IMG/VR virus record: IMGVR_UViG_3300035190_001334
Coordinates: 1-64,000 of that record
From: a virus
Reading direction: 5' to 3' (one strand)
DNA: 64,000 nt
A model generated the notes under the pieces. The model ran no database searches. It was not told the DNA's origin and worked only from the letters and a program-made list of their open reading frames with translations. Positions 33,380 to 42,755 of the stretch are shown one piece after another (position 1 is the stretch's first letter; each line of letters begins with the position of its first letter). The translations under genes and the position numbers were made by a program.

Positions 33380-34231
33380 TTATATCACCGTAATTCCAAA
33401 ATAAGCGCCTTGATTTCGTTCTAGTAGTTGGCGGTCATTGCCAGATAAAACGGATGGGAAAAAAGTAATCTCTTGTACGAACAAATTCCCCCACTCTATC
33501 GCATTTGGAGAAACACCAACACGGAAAAAATCCCCTGTAGTATTGAGAGACCTAGCGTTTGACGCGAATTGAGTGCCATCTCGAAATAAGGTTACAGTTG
33601 TTGAATCAAAAGTAACACTTGCTACTTTTGCTGCAAGTGTAGGCGATTGGTTATCTGTCACATCTTGGTTAAACCCAGCAAAATAAGGGTTCCCAGAGGG
33701 GGAAGCTCTATTTTGCAATAGGAACCAATTGCCTACTCCTCCAGTAGAGCCTTGCCCACAAATTGAATTTGTCCCTAAAGTAGTTTCGGGCTTATAGACG
33801 ACATTCATAGTTCTAGGATTTGCGCCAATAGGAAGCCCAACAGAACCATTAACTAAGGATGTACTTGTCCCGTTGAATCTAATTGCTGGTCTGCCATTTA
33901 CAAGATTTACTACGCCACTTGTTACAATTTGAGGCTGAATCGCAGTGGTTGGTTGAGGTAAATTCCTCGAATTGCCTGATTGGTCGAGCCAAGTAGCAGC
34001 AAACCCATTCCCAACGCCAACAAAGTCAATCAAATCAGGTATATTTAAGTCCCCATTTGAGATAGAGCCAATCCCTCTCACTTCGTTATCGCTAGAGCGG
34101 CGAACAGTCATCAGCGACCCCAAATAATTAGAGTAGAAGCGGCGCACACTATACACCGCAGAGGCGCTTACGGATAATGAATCACCTATAAATTGAGAAC
34201 CACTATCTCTCAATAATCTTCTAGCAAACAT
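33380..34231 (-). CDS. Tail protein with WLDQSG-type concanavalin fold, 283 aa
   Basis: Contains AVYSVRRFYSNYLGS, MTVRRSSDNEVRGIG, then WLDQSGNSRNL and RPAIRFNGTS. This order is the signature of arabinofuranosidase-like/LamG beta-sandwich modules widespread in phage tail proteins. It ends with a helix like other LamG tail proteins (FPSVLSGNDRQLLERNQGAY). ATG overlaps the stop of the next upstream gene by one base. Confidence 0.75.
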   Translation of the reverse strand: MFARRLLRDSGSQFIGDSLSVSASAVYSVRRFYSNYLGSLMTVRRSSDNEVRGIGSISNGDLNIPDLIDFVGVGNGFAATWLDQSGNSRNLPQPTTAIQPQIVTSGVVNLVNGRPAIRFNGTSTSLVNGSVGLPIGANPRTMNVVYKPETTLGTNSICGQGSTGGVGNWFLLQNRASPSGNPYFAGFNQDVTDNQSPTLAAKVASVTFDSTTVTLFRDGTQFASNARSLNTTGDFFRVGVSPNAIEWGNLFVQEITFFPSVLSGNDRQLLERNQGAYFGITVI

Positions 34232-35373
34232 CAGTACACCTCACAAGATGCTTTTGCTGTAAGTGTTTCAGAGTTGGCAGCAGGAGTAAAAGCTGCATTA
34301 CAGCGCAGGTAAAACCACAAGCTAGTAGCCTCTAGAGGAGTGATAAATTTGATGTTTTTGGCAACCGCAAATACTTTATCCCCAATCACAGTAATAGTAA
34401 GCGGATACCCATCGGCAGGTGCAGCTGCATTAGGGAGTGTAGCTGTGAGCAGTGAATTATCAGATACTGGAGAGCCTGCTACTTGAGTATCAGCTTCAGT
34501 TGTAAAAAAACGTACTGAAAGCGCCATATTTGTAGGGATAGCGGTGATATCAATAATCACTTGGAAATCATTGATAAACAATGATTGACCATTAGCACCC
34601 ACATTAGCAAATACACCTCTACCACCATAACTATCCCCTATTGAGTATTGTGCAAGACCAGAGGTGCGAGTGATTAGGGCTGATGTTAGTTCTTTTACTT
34701 TTGGGGTAAAAGGGGTAAGTGCTGATAGTTGTGCAGCAGGGAGGACTACAGGTACTGAACTAGCGACTAAGGCTTGTCCTAGGGCTGGTGTCTTACTATC
34801 TATAGAAGTAAGAGAAGCATTTCCAGTTGTTTGATTCGCTGCTGTAGATACACCCGCAACGCTTACTTGTGAAGTATTTGCCGCCGCTCTTAAAGCTACT
34901 GTAGCTGTACCTGTGACGGCTGCAAGAGCGCTCAATCTAAATTTTGCGTGTCCTATAACTTCAATCTGCCAAATCCCCACAGACGCGCTTGGAATAGTAG
35001 CACTATTCGCACCTGTGACCATATTTTTAAATACGGCATTCGTAGGAGTAACCCAATTAGTCCCATCGGTGGTGATTTGTGCTGATAGAGCGCCTGTATA
35101 AGTTCCAGTTACTTGAATCGTAACTGTACCTTTGCTATCAAGGTCTATAGATACAGTGGAGCCAGCCGTTGCAGCACCAGTGGGAACTAGATTTTGAGTG
35201 GTAATTGTACCTGTTGCAGTTGTATCAGCAACACCACCAGAACCTATACCTAGCAGACTATTTAACGTATCTAGCCTATCTATTTGACTTTGCTCAAGCT
35301 TAGCCCCACGCTCAGAATCTAAATACGACTCTAGCCCAGCTTTCTCTGCGGTTAATTTATCTGTGAGCGACAT
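34231..35373 (-). CDS. Tail/baseplate-type protein, 380 aa
   Basis: Begins with a short coiled coil (LTDKLTAEKAGLESYLDSER). Residues ~70-180 (GSTVSIDLDSKGTVTIQVTG, ALSAQITTDGTNWV) match a beta domain frequent in phage proteins with the 'GTWSGTL-F..S-DG..W' pattern. The C-terminal half is another beta domain. First gene of the minus-strand cluster 34231-32228. Confidence 0.7.
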   Translation of the reverse strand: MSLTDKLTAEKAGLESYLDSERGAKLEQSQIDRLDTLNSLLGIGSGGVADTTATGTITTQNLVPTGAATAGSTVSIDLDSKGTVTIQVTGTYTGALSAQITTDGTNWVTPTNAVFKNMVTGANSATIPSASVGIWQIEVIGHAKFRLSALAAVTGTATVALRAAANTSQVSVAGVSTAANQTTGNASLTSIDSKTPALGQALVASSVPVVLPAAQLSALTPFTPKVKELTSALITRTSGLAQYSIGDSYGGRGVFANVGANGQSLFINDFQVIIDITAIPTNMALSVRFFTTEADTQVAGSPVSDNSLLTATLPNAAAPADGYPLTITVIGDKVFAVAKNIKFITPLEATSLWFYLRCNAAFTPAANSETLTAKASCEVY

Positions 35374-35408
35374 CCGCTTACCAATTTATTAATTTTCTAC
35401 TTCTATTG

Positions 35409-35414
35409 TATACT
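35409..35414 (+). promoter_or_regulatory. -10 box of gene 35423
   Basis: TATACT, preceded by TTG, ends eight bases before the ATG; predicted leaderless or nearly so. Confidence 0.4.
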
Positions 35415-35422
35415 ATTAAAAT

Positions 35423-36280
35423 ATGACAGTAAAAATTGGATATTCCATCAGCGATGTTTCAGCAATCAAAGCTCTTCCGACAGCTTTGCTTCTAAATGGC
35501 TATGCACGTTTATGTAGGTCAGTCAATGCGTGGTTTAGCTATAATTCCGCCTCTACGGCTACTGCTGATGATGTGTCGATATTATTACCAGCTTCAGGTA
35601 TCGGTAGATGGTTTAAGCTAAAAGCTGACGTAGCTGCGACTGATGTACTTAATTTTAGCGAAGCAGTAGATGACCGAGTTGCTTCGCTTATACAAAATAG
35701 CTCGACAATTAGTGCTAGTTATAATGACACTGCTAATACACTTACTTTTTCTGTGGTAAACGCAAGTATTGGTGATACGCAGGTTAGTAGTCTCAGCCAG
35801 TCAAAAATAACAAATTTAACGAGCGACCTAGCAAGTAAACTTTCAGCAAATCAAAATATTACTGTGTCTGGGGATGCAACTGGAAGTGGGGCAACAAGCA
35901 TTACTCTAACACTTGGAAATTCGGGTGTGACCGCAGGAAGCTATACAAATGCAAATATCACTGTGGATGCTAAAGGAAGAGTGACAAGTGCCGCTAATGG
36001 CACTGAATCAATTCAAGATGAGATAGCTAATACTTTAGTTGCTGGTACAAATATTTCTTTAAACTACAATGACACCGCAGGTACTTTGACTATTAATTCT
36101 ACTGCTGGAAGTTCTGGCACTAACGTAGAAATTAGAGATGGGGGTATAACATTGACTTCTGCGGCGACAAGTCTTAATTTTGTGGGTAATGGTGTAGTAG
36201 TCTCAAATACTGGAAGCGATGTGACTGTTACAATAGAAGGTAACAAAGCAGGACTTTATGAATTTTTTAATTTAATTTAA
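35423..36280 (+). CDS. Tail fibre with GRWF module and repeat shaft, 285 aa
   Basis: The N-terminal module (AWFSYNSASTATADDVSILL, then GIGRWFKL) is the GRWF unit. The shaft has GSYTNANITVDAKGRVTSAA, a segment typical of tail fibres, and two related repeats (ISASYNDTANTLTFSV and ISLNYNDTAGTLTINS). Homotrimeric fibre is likely. Confidence 0.75.
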   Translation: MTVKIGYSISDVSAIKALPTALLLNGYARLCRSVNAWFSYNSASTATADDVSILLPASGIGRWFKLKADVAATDVLNFSEAVDDRVASLIQNSSTISASYNDTANTLTFSVVNASIGDTQVSSLSQSKITNLTSDLASKLSANQNITVSGDATGSGATSITLTLGNSGVTAGSYTNANITVDAKGRVTSAANGTESIQDEIANTLVAGTNISLNYNDTAGTLTINSTAGSSGTNVEIRDGGITLTSAATSLNFVGNGVVVSNTGSDVTVTIEGNKAGLYEFFNLI

Positions 36281-36284
36281 TTTT

Positions 36285-36665
36285 ATGGCAGCATCACCAG
36301 CATATACAGCTACACCAAGAACAGAAAGAGCCGAAATATCTATTGCTAATACTAATCGCGATGGTACAGGTACTATTGTCAATCTTTTTACTGCTGGAAC
36401 TGGCGGTAGTAGACTAGAAAGAATTACAATTTGTGCTACGGGAACAACTACGGATGGAATAATCCGTTTGTATCTATATGACGGAACAAATACAGATTTA
36501 TGGAAAGAATTACCAGTTACCGCAGTAACTCCAAGTGGAACTGTTTTGGCATACACTATCCAACTAGTATCTTTGGCTTTTATACTTAGTAATGGAAAGA
36601 GTATAAAAGTATCTACGCAAAATGCCGAAAATTTTCGAGTTATTGCTGAAGGAGGTGATTTTTAA
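36285..36665 (+). CDS. Small beta-rich virion protein, 126 aa
   Basis: GTIVNLFTAGTGGSRLERIT, then GIIRLYLYDGTNTDLWKELP is a jelly-roll-like layout seen in small phage tail accessory proteins. Four bases after the previous stop; overlaps the next ATG by one base. Confidence 0.65.
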   Translation: MAASPAYTATPRTERAEISIANTNRDGTGTIVNLFTAGTGGSRLERITICATGTTTDGIIRLYLYDGTNTDLWKELPVTAVTPSGTVLAYTIQLVSLAFILSNGKSIKVSTQNAENFRVIAEGGDF

Positions 36666-37459
36666 TGAATTTTGGTACTTTTGGTATACCTGTAGGATTG
36701 GGACTTAACTCTGGCTTGTTTAGTTTGCCTACCTATAAAAATTTATGGACTCCAACTTATATTACAACTCAATTATGGCTAGACTCTGCTGCACTAGAAA
36801 CAATCACTATTAGCTCTGGAATTGTAAACCAATGGAAGGATAAATCTGGGAATAATCACACTTTTTCTAATGGGGATTCTTCTGCTTGTCCATCTTATGT
36901 AGCTAATTCCTTAAATAATTTACCAGCGTTAATGTTTGATGGAGTTAATGATACCTTGAGTACTAGTATTATTAATACTCAATCGACTAATACAAGTACT
37001 TTTGTAGTGTCGAAACCTTCTTCAATTAATGTAAAAGGACACACTTTTAAAAATGGGGATTCTGACGGCTATGCAATAGGCTATGGTAGTAGTACATCAG
37101 ATAATAATGGGAATAGTTTTATTTATTTGAGAGAAGCAATACAATGGCATCCCTCTTTGTCCTATGGTGGTACTGCATCAAACATAGTCTCTTCTATATT
37201 GGGAGATAGTACTATTGTTAATTACTTAAATGGTAATAATATACAAACAATAGCAGGTAGCCCTTTAGCTCCTTCAGGAAATACTTATATTGGTGGTTCA
37301 CGACATTTTAGCGGGAATGTATTTGAGGTAATATTTTGTTCTTCAGTTCTTACAAATATAGACCGCCAAAAAGTAGAAGGATACCTAGCCCATAAATGGG
37401 GATTAACAGCTAGCTTACCAAATACTCATCTTTACAAATCTTTACCACCCCTTTTATAA
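36665..37459 (+). CDS. LamG-like tail protein, 264 aa
   Basis: A canonical LamG tail pattern: TTQLWLDSAALETITIS, VNQWKDKSGNNHTF, LPALMFDGVNDTL, and the closing IDRQKVEGYLAHKWGLTASL. Likely binds a host carbohydrate. TAATG overlap with the FN3 protein gene. Confidence 0.82.
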   Translation: MNFGTFGIPVGLGLNSGLFSLPTYKNLWTPTYITTQLWLDSAALETITISSGIVNQWKDKSGNNHTFSNGDSSACPSYVANSLNNLPALMFDGVNDTLSTSIINTQSTNTSTFVVSKPSSINVKGHTFKNGDSDGYAIGYGSSTSDNNGNSFIYLREAIQWHPSLSYGGTASNIVSSILGDSTIVNYLNGNNIQTIAGSPLAPSGNTYIGGSRHFSGNVFEVIFCSSVLTNIDRQKVEGYLAHKWGLTASLPNTHLYKSLPPLL

Positions 37460-40158
37460 TGACCTTAATTAAACCGTCTACGACATACTACTATCGCACT
37501 AAAGCTGTCAATCTTGATGGTGAATCTGCATATTCAAATATAGTCTCCGTGACTACTCCAGTTTCATCAATTGGCGTAAATATTACACCTCCATCTCCGT
37601 CAGCACCGATAATCATCGCTTCAGAAAAAAATAGTAATTCTATCAAAGTCGAGATACAAAAAAATCTACCAAACGAATACATAAAAGAGCTAAAACTTGA
37701 TGTATCGTTAAACGCCGACTTCAGCGCACCCCTTTATTCTGGACTGACATTTTTACTCCCAGATAACGTAGTTGGGACAGAAAAAGAAACTCTAGCACTC
37801 ACTATTGGCGGCTTGGCGGCAAATACACTCTACTACTACCGATTACGTTTCTCAAATGCAACTGGACTATCTGCGTGGACTTCTACTTCGCTTTCAACAA
37901 CCACGAACTTCCCTATTCCAGACGCTTTAGGCACAACGAACCTCACTGCTATTGCCGCCCGACTTAATTGGGGCAAAGTAACTGGCGCGACCACCTATTT
38001 TGTAGATTTGGCGACCAATTCTAGTTTTACATCCTTAATTCTTGATAATGTCAATGTAGGAGATGTAAGTTTTCGAGATGTAGGGTCGCTTACTGCTGAA
38101 AACCAATACTACTATCGGGTAAGAGCTTCAAATGGAACTATAACCTCAGCCAATAGTAATATAGTAACTTTTACAACACTTAGGGATGTAGAAACTTATA
38201 ATGAGCAGTTTCAAAATCTTGCCACACCGACAATTAGCAATATTACTGATATATATTTAACTTCTTTTTCTACCTCTTGGAACGCAGTGGATTTGGCGGA
38301 TAGCTATAGTGTTCAAGTATCGGCAGCTTCAGATTTTAGCTCGATTGCTCAAACTATTGCAACCAAGAATACGTCGGTCATCTTTACGGGACTAACTGCG
38401 GCAACTGTCTACTATGTGCGAGTACGGGCAATTTCTGTATGGCAAACGACTGCATATTCCGCTACACAAGTTGTAACTACTCTTTCACTTAATACTTCTC
38501 TCAATCCCCCTCAACTGCTCACACCGACAACAATCACTTCTCGTAGTATCTTATTTCAATGGGTTCTACGCAGTTATGCAACTCGATATTTGTTTGAGTT
38601 AAGTACTTCATCCGTATTTGCTTCGGTTGCTTATTCTACTATCGTAGGGAATGTCGGGTCTTTGTTGTTGGATGAAGGCATTAGCCCTGCAACAATCTAT
38701 TATTCACGTATTAGGGCGCTCAATTCTAGTCAGTCCTCAGATTACTCCAATGCAGTTACTACAACAACTTCAGCAGCCCTTACAAGCATCACTGGAATCA
38801 CTACAACTAGCATTACCGATACTTCGGCAGTTATTGGGTGGACTTTGAATGGCAGCTACACCAATTATTTGCTGTCAGTATGGAAAACAGAGTCAAATGC
38901 TTACTTAGGGGTCAACTTCTACCGCAACAAGAGCCTCGGCAACACCAACACACATACAATTGACCTATTCTTAGAGCCAAGTAGCAACTACAACTACACA
39001 ATCACTGGAAAAACAGCATCTGGCGACACAAAAACAACTGCGATACAGACATTTTCGACAAAAGCCGCCGCCCCAATACTGCAACTAGCCAAAAACCTCC
39101 TAACTTGGACATACAATCTCAACAATCTTGAAGTTAGCACTGATTCTGACTTCAAGTTCTTGCTTAGGGGGTATCCAAGAACGGTTACGGACAATGGCAG
39201 CTTCAATATAGAGAATTTGCTCGATTCCAACAACAATTACTATATTCGCGGCAACTTTAACGGCGGCATTTACTCCAATGTGGTCAGTACATCAGCTTTG
39301 GCGGTCTACAAGGGCATCGTTGGCAAAACTTCCTTTTCTGCCATCTGGAAGCGCAGTGCTGGAGCTACTTCATACAGTGTCCAACTAAAAGTGCTAGATA
39401 CTGGCAACTATGTGCCTGTAAGTGGCTTCACGTTCCCTAAGAATGTAGGCGACGTTAATAGCTACACATTTGAATCTCTTTCTGCTGACACACAATATCA
39501 GGTAATTGTATATGACTCCAATTCAAACGTTTCTACTCCATACCTATTCAAAACTAATTTGTTTAGTGATACAGAAGAACCTAGTACTGCATCTCTTACG
39601 GTTCCTACAGTAACTCTTAGTGGAAGTGCTGATTTTGACCGAGCAAACGTAGTATTAACTGGCTATTCTAAGTATCTAGTCAATTTGGCGCGAGATAGTG
39701 CATTCACACTCGACAATACCTATTTTGAGAGCAGTTCCAATAATATCGAGCTTTTACTCAAACCTAATCGTACATATTATTTACGCGCCTATGGTTACAA
39801 CGGTACTAATCGCACAGCTTCACCATCAACTACACTTACTATCAATACACCAGCAGAGCCATACACAGCGTTAGCCATCTCTTCTGCACCAAGTATTACT
39901 AACGTCAATATACTTGATGAATCACAGGTTGAAATTAAGTTCGCTCAAGTAAGTAATGCTACCGATTATAAGTTGGAGATTAGTCGTGCAAGTACTTTCA
40001 CAATTCTCGAAGAGCTTAGTGTTACTAGGTCTGCTGATAACAAATTCTTAATCTTCGGATTGAGTGGAACGACTGTATATTATGCTAGGTTGTATGCTTT
40101 CAATAGCACCAAAATCAGCGCTTACTCTGGAACCACAATAATCGATACTACCCCATAA
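37459..40158 (+). CDS. Fibronectin type III repeat adhesin, 899 aa
   Basis: About ten FN3-like units of ~90 residues, each closing with a YYYR/VYYARL-type strand and a SAYSNIV-like turn (e.g. TTYYYRTKAVN, NTLYYYRLRFSN, IYYSRIRALNS, VYYARLYAFNS). Linkers NVGDVNS and NVGDVSF recur and are shared with the 1643-residue adhesin. FN3 repeats are common in virion surface proteins and aid weak carbohydrate adhesion. Confidence 0.85.
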   Translation: MTLIKPSTTYYYRTKAVNLDGESAYSNIVSVTTPVSSIGVNITPPSPSAPIIIASEKNSNSIKVEIQKNLPNEYIKELKLDVSLNADFSAPLYSGLTFLLPDNVVGTEKETLALTIGGLAANTLYYYRLRFSNATGLSAWTSTSLSTTTNFPIPDALGTTNLTAIAARLNWGKVTGATTYFVDLATNSSFTSLILDNVNVGDVSFRDVGSLTAENQYYYRVRASNGTITSANSNIVTFTTLRDVETYNEQFQNLATPTISNITDIYLTSFSTSWNAVDLADSYSVQVSAASDFSSIAQTIATKNTSVIFTGLTAATVYYVRVRAISVWQTTAYSATQVVTTLSLNTSLNPPQLLTPTTITSRSILFQWVLRSYATRYLFELSTSSVFASVAYSTIVGNVGSLLLDEGISPATIYYSRIRALNSSQSSDYSNAVTTTTSAALTSITGITTTSITDTSAVIGWTLNGSYTNYLLSVWKTESNAYLGVNFYRNKSLGNTNTHTIDLFLEPSSNYNYTITGKTASGDTKTTAIQTFSTKAAAPILQLAKNLLTWTYNLNNLEVSTDSDFKFLLRGYPRTVTDNGSFNIENLLDSNNNYYIRGNFNGGIYSNVVSTSALAVYKGIVGKTSFSAIWKRSAGATSYSVQLKVLDTGNYVPVSGFTFPKNVGDVNSYTFESLSADTQYQVIVYDSNSNVSTPYLFKTNLFSDTEEPSTASLTVPTVTLSGSADFDRANVVLTGYSKYLVNLARDSAFTLDNTYFESSSNNIELLLKPNRTYYLRAYGYNGTNRTASPSTTLTINTPAEPYTALAISSAPSITNVNILDESQVEIKFAQVSNATDYKLEISRASTFTILEELSVTRSADNKFLIFGLSGTTVYYARLYAFNSTKISAYSGTTIIDTTP

Positions 40159-40162
40159 AAAT

Positions 40163-40330
40163 ATGATGAAACACTTCACTCATTTCGCTAAGGCTCATTC
40201 GTCGGGCGCTAACTTTGCAAATATTTATCAAACAGGGCTACAAAATTTGATTAGTCCTGTTGTAGAAAAAGAAACTAAAAAATACGTCAGAAAAAAGAAA
40301 GAGCAAGCAGAGGCAGAAAAGGAGGGTTAG
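40163..40330 (+). CDS. Small protein with HF.HFA / ANFAN motif, 55 aa
   Basis: MMKHFTHFAKAHSSGANFAN, then a hydrophobic YQTGLQNLISPVV and a Lys/Glu-rich tail. The N-terminus resembles MQHFANFAL of 3070-3456. Four bases after the FN3 gene; its last codon overlaps the convergent portal gene. Too short to classify. Confidence 0.55.
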   Translation: MMKHFTHFAKAHSSGANFANIYQTGLQNLISPVVEKETKKYVRKKKEQAEAEKEG

Positions 40331-41859
40331 GCTTGCGGCGCTCCATCTTGAGGAGGATATTGCTCAGCTTGTCCTTCAATTGGGGCTGGAGGAGCCTGAA
40401 GTTGATTAATTTGCGCCTGTAGAGCCAATACTTCACTTTGTTTTTGCAACTCTTTTTGTATCTCAGCTTTGAGTGCATCTTCTTGTTTCTTGGCTTTCTC
40501 ATCTTCATCGAGTGAAGGTAATCCAAGGTTCTTACGGATAAGGCTAAGTACCTCAACGTCATCGGCAGGAATGATGCCAGATGCAATGAGCGAGGTAATG
40601 GTGCTGAGACGACCATTAACTGTTGCTTGGTCTTCTTCGACATCGAATACAAACTCGCCCCAATCTTCGCTGAACCAACTTGAAGGGAAGTTGTCGTGCA
40701 ATAAACCACGAATCATTTTGTGGATAATTTCGTGCTTGAGTGTGGTAGTTAGTGCGAAGATGGTTGAGTCAAAGGTCATCTTGAAATTTTGACCAAAGCC
40801 GTTATTACCTAGATTTGTCGTTCCTGAGCCGCTATTAACGTCAAAGATGCCTGAAGGTATGGCGAAACTGGATTGAATGCCTCTGTCGATGTATTCTAGC
40901 GCTTTGAAATGGTTTTCGCTAGTGTTTTGTATTTGGATGCGAGTAAGTTCAACGTCGCTATCCGTAACAATGAATCCTCGCTTTTGGATATCTTTTAGTT
41001 GGTGCGAAAGAGCAGCTTGTTTTGTTAGTTGGAGTGGCTTGCCCTTGTTGTCTTTTTTGACGTTACCTTTGGTGTCAACCATTGTGGTCGTACCGTTGTT
41101 GGGTGTTTTTGCCCAGAGTAGACCTTCGCTATCGTTTTTGATGCGAAGTGCTAAGTGGGTGAGTACTACTTTTTTTAATTTGTAATATGAATTTGCCGCA
41201 AACCCGTCCCCCACACCCCATACGGCGGTTTTGTCAAAGGCTGCTCCGCTTGTGTTTGTGATGTGTAAGAGCTTCTGATATGGAATTTTTACTTGCTTCC
41301 CATTTCCATTATCGTACAAAACCCACTCAATCTTCCCAGAACTTTTAGATGACTTTCCAAAAGATATGATTTGCTCAGGATTTAAAACGTGGATGTTGCC
41401 GATTCTCCACTGACCACGATAACCTCTGATTTTAGCTGACTTAGTGAACTCAGCAAGAGCTATTCCATAGAGGATTACTGAGCTAAACATCTGGAATATG
41501 ATTTTTTTAAAGCTTTTTGGTAAAGTTTTTAGGTTGGAATTTATAAAAACTTCTATTTCTTTCTTGCTATGTTTATATTCGCCAAATGAGCTTGTACATC
41601 TTAACGCTTTGAAACTTAAGCACTGTTTGGCTACGGGGTCGCGATTACCTAGCTCACTTAACTGTTTTATGCTAGGGCGCTCGTTTTCATTGGGGTGCGC
41701 TATTTCAGCATGAGCATCTGCCGTCAATGACTGAATTTCTACGCTATACATTCCTTGTACGCCAGCATTCATAGGGACTGGAGTGTTGGCGAATAAAAGC
41801 TCGTCGTCTAGCTCTGCTAAATTAAGTGATAGTTGTGTGGCTTCTGCTTCGAGAGGCAT
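40327..41859 (-). CDS. Portal protein
   Basis: 510 residues, usual for portals. Helical wing/stem features are visible: FKKIIFQMFSSVILYGIALA, WRIGNIHVLNPEQIISFGK, a DGFAANSYYKLKKVVLTHLA crown/stem helix, and IDRGIQSSFAIPSGIFDV, the layout of Mu-type/DUF935-like portals. The C-terminus is a Gln/Pro-rich coiled coil (KAEIQKELQKQSEVLALQ). It would form the head-vertex ring for DNA packaging. Confidence 0.82.
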   Translation of the reverse strand: MPLEAEATQLSLNLAELDDELLFANTPVPMNAGVQGMYSVEIQSLTADAHAEIAHPNENERPSIKQLSELGNRDPVAKQCLSFKALRCTSSFGEYKHSKKEIEVFINSNLKTLPKSFKKIIFQMFSSVILYGIALAEFTKSAKIRGYRGQWRIGNIHVLNPEQIISFGKSSKSSGKIEWVLYDNGNGKQVKIPYQKLLHITNTSGAAFDKTAVWGVGDGFAANSYYKLKKVVLTHLALRIKNDSEGLLWAKTPNNGTTTMVDTKGNVKKDNKGKPLQLTKQAALSHQLKDIQKRGFIVTDSDVELTRIQIQNTSENHFKALEYIDRGIQSSFAIPSGIFDVNSGSGTTNLGNNGFGQNFKMTFDSTIFALTTTLKHEIIHKMIRGLLHDNFPSSWFSEDWGEFVFDVEEDQATVNGRLSTITSLIASGIIPADDVEVLSLIRKNLGLPSLDEDEKAKKQEDALKAEIQKELQKQSEVLALQAQINQLQAPPAPIEGQAEQYPPQDGAPQA

Positions 41860-41886
41860 TTTAAAGTGGTATATGAAAGTATTAGT

Positions 41887-42552
41887 CTATTCTAGCGCAT
41901 TATAAGCATAGGCTAATTTCTCTTCGTCAGTGGCATTGCGCCAGCCCTCCCATTTAGGTTTTGTATTCCTTATTCTGCGATACAAAGTATTAAGCAATAC
42001 TTGTTCCGCTTCGGCTGCAATTTTTCTTGTTGGGTAGTATTTCCCGTTTATCATAACTGGCAAAGTTCTCCAGTGGTTCTCCCCACTAATTTTCTCTAGA
42101 GTTTCTTTAGATTTAAGCTTGCCGAGTTTTGCTATATGCTCTGGACTAAGTTTTCTACCCTTTTTCGCCTTGCTTAGCTTCTTCTTGTGTTCCTCGGTGA
42201 ATTTCTTACCCTTTTTCACAGCACTAAGTTTAGCCCTCATTTCTGGGGTTTGAATGCCCCCACCATAACCTCCAAGACAGATATTATAGGTATCGGGACG
42301 CTCTATAAATTCCTGAGTGACCATTTCAGCTTCAGCCAAATAAGCACCCTCAGCACAGGAAAATTCTGCAAGAGTAATCCTGCTAAAATTAGCTCTTCCA
42401 TATTTTTCAATAGCTGGTTTTAAGGCATAGCCACTGCCAAGATAGCGTTTGGAGTCAAAGGTATCGGTCAGTCTATGTACCCCAACATAAATCCTGCCAT
42501 TGCAAACGTTCGTAGTTTGATATAAAATCCAAGTCTCTTTATCTGTTTCCAT
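41887..42552 (-). CDS. GIY-YIG homing endonuclease with NUMOD3 motifs (cassette copy 1)
   Basis: 221 residues starting METDKETWILYQT. GIY-YIG core: RIYVGVHRL, YLGSGYALK, AIEKYGRANF, a Glu in AEAEMV, and NICLGGYGGG. Three NUMOD3-like DNA-binding repeats follow (TPEMRAKLSAVKKGKKF, TEEHKKKLSKAKKGRK, SPEHIAKLGKLKS), then a C-terminal domain KYYPTRKIAAEAEQV and WEGWRNATDEEKL. Homologous over its whole length to 53893-54672. Divergent from an RHH gene; promoter TGTTATACT lies 32 bases upstream. Confidence 0.88.
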   Translation of the reverse strand: METDKETWILYQTTNVCNGRIYVGVHRLTDTFDSKRYLGSGYALKPAIEKYGRANFSRITLAEFSCAEGAYLAEAEMVTQEFIERPDTYNICLGGYGGGIQTPEMRAKLSAVKKGKKFTEEHKKKLSKAKKGRKLSPEHIAKLGKLKSKETLEKISGENHWRTLPVMINGKYYPTRKIAAEAEQVLLNTLYRRIRNTKPKWEGWRNATDEEKLAYAYNALE

Positions 42553-42584
42553 TGCAAATATACCTTACCTGAGTTATAATAATA

Positions 42585-42593
42585 AGTATAACA
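42585..42593 (-). promoter_or_regulatory. Extended -10 promoter of endonuclease copy 1
   Basis: Minus-strand TGTTATACT with 32 bases between the hexamer and the ATG. Identical box and identical 32-base leader length as at the second cassette (53852). Confidence 0.65.
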
Positions 42594-42608
42594 CACTGTG
42601 AGTACAAA

Positions 42609-42752
42609 ATGCGTCCTGATAAAAGTAAAAGATTGAATGTGAAATTGTCCGTAAAAAGACACGAAAAATTAGTAAAGTATGCCGAGTCTCAAGATAAAGA
42701 TATGACCTCTGTTATTGAGTGTTTTATTGATTCTCTTCCCAACATAGAATAA
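42609..42752 (+). CDS. Ribbon-helix-helix DNA-binding protein (cassette copy 1), 47 aa
   Basis: MRPDKSKRLNVKLSVKRHEK starts with the basic strand RLNVKLS of Arc/CopG-type proteins, followed by two helices (HEKLVKYAESQ, MTSVIECFIDSL). Its paralog lies at 53688-53834 in the same divergent relation to an endonuclease. Likely represses the shared intergenic promoter; that is inference. The next gene starts three bases later. Confidence 0.75.
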   Translation: MRPDKSKRLNVKLSVKRHEKLVKYAESQDKDMTSVIECFIDSLPNIE

Positions 42753-42755
42753 ACG

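Noticed and set aside
36000-40000. Diversity-generating retroelement acting on the adhesins
   Set aside because: No reverse transcriptase and no template/variable repeat pair was seen in the window.
40287-40709. Alternative minus-strand frame within the portal gene
   Set aside because: Shadow of the portal coding frame; no start signal or family match.
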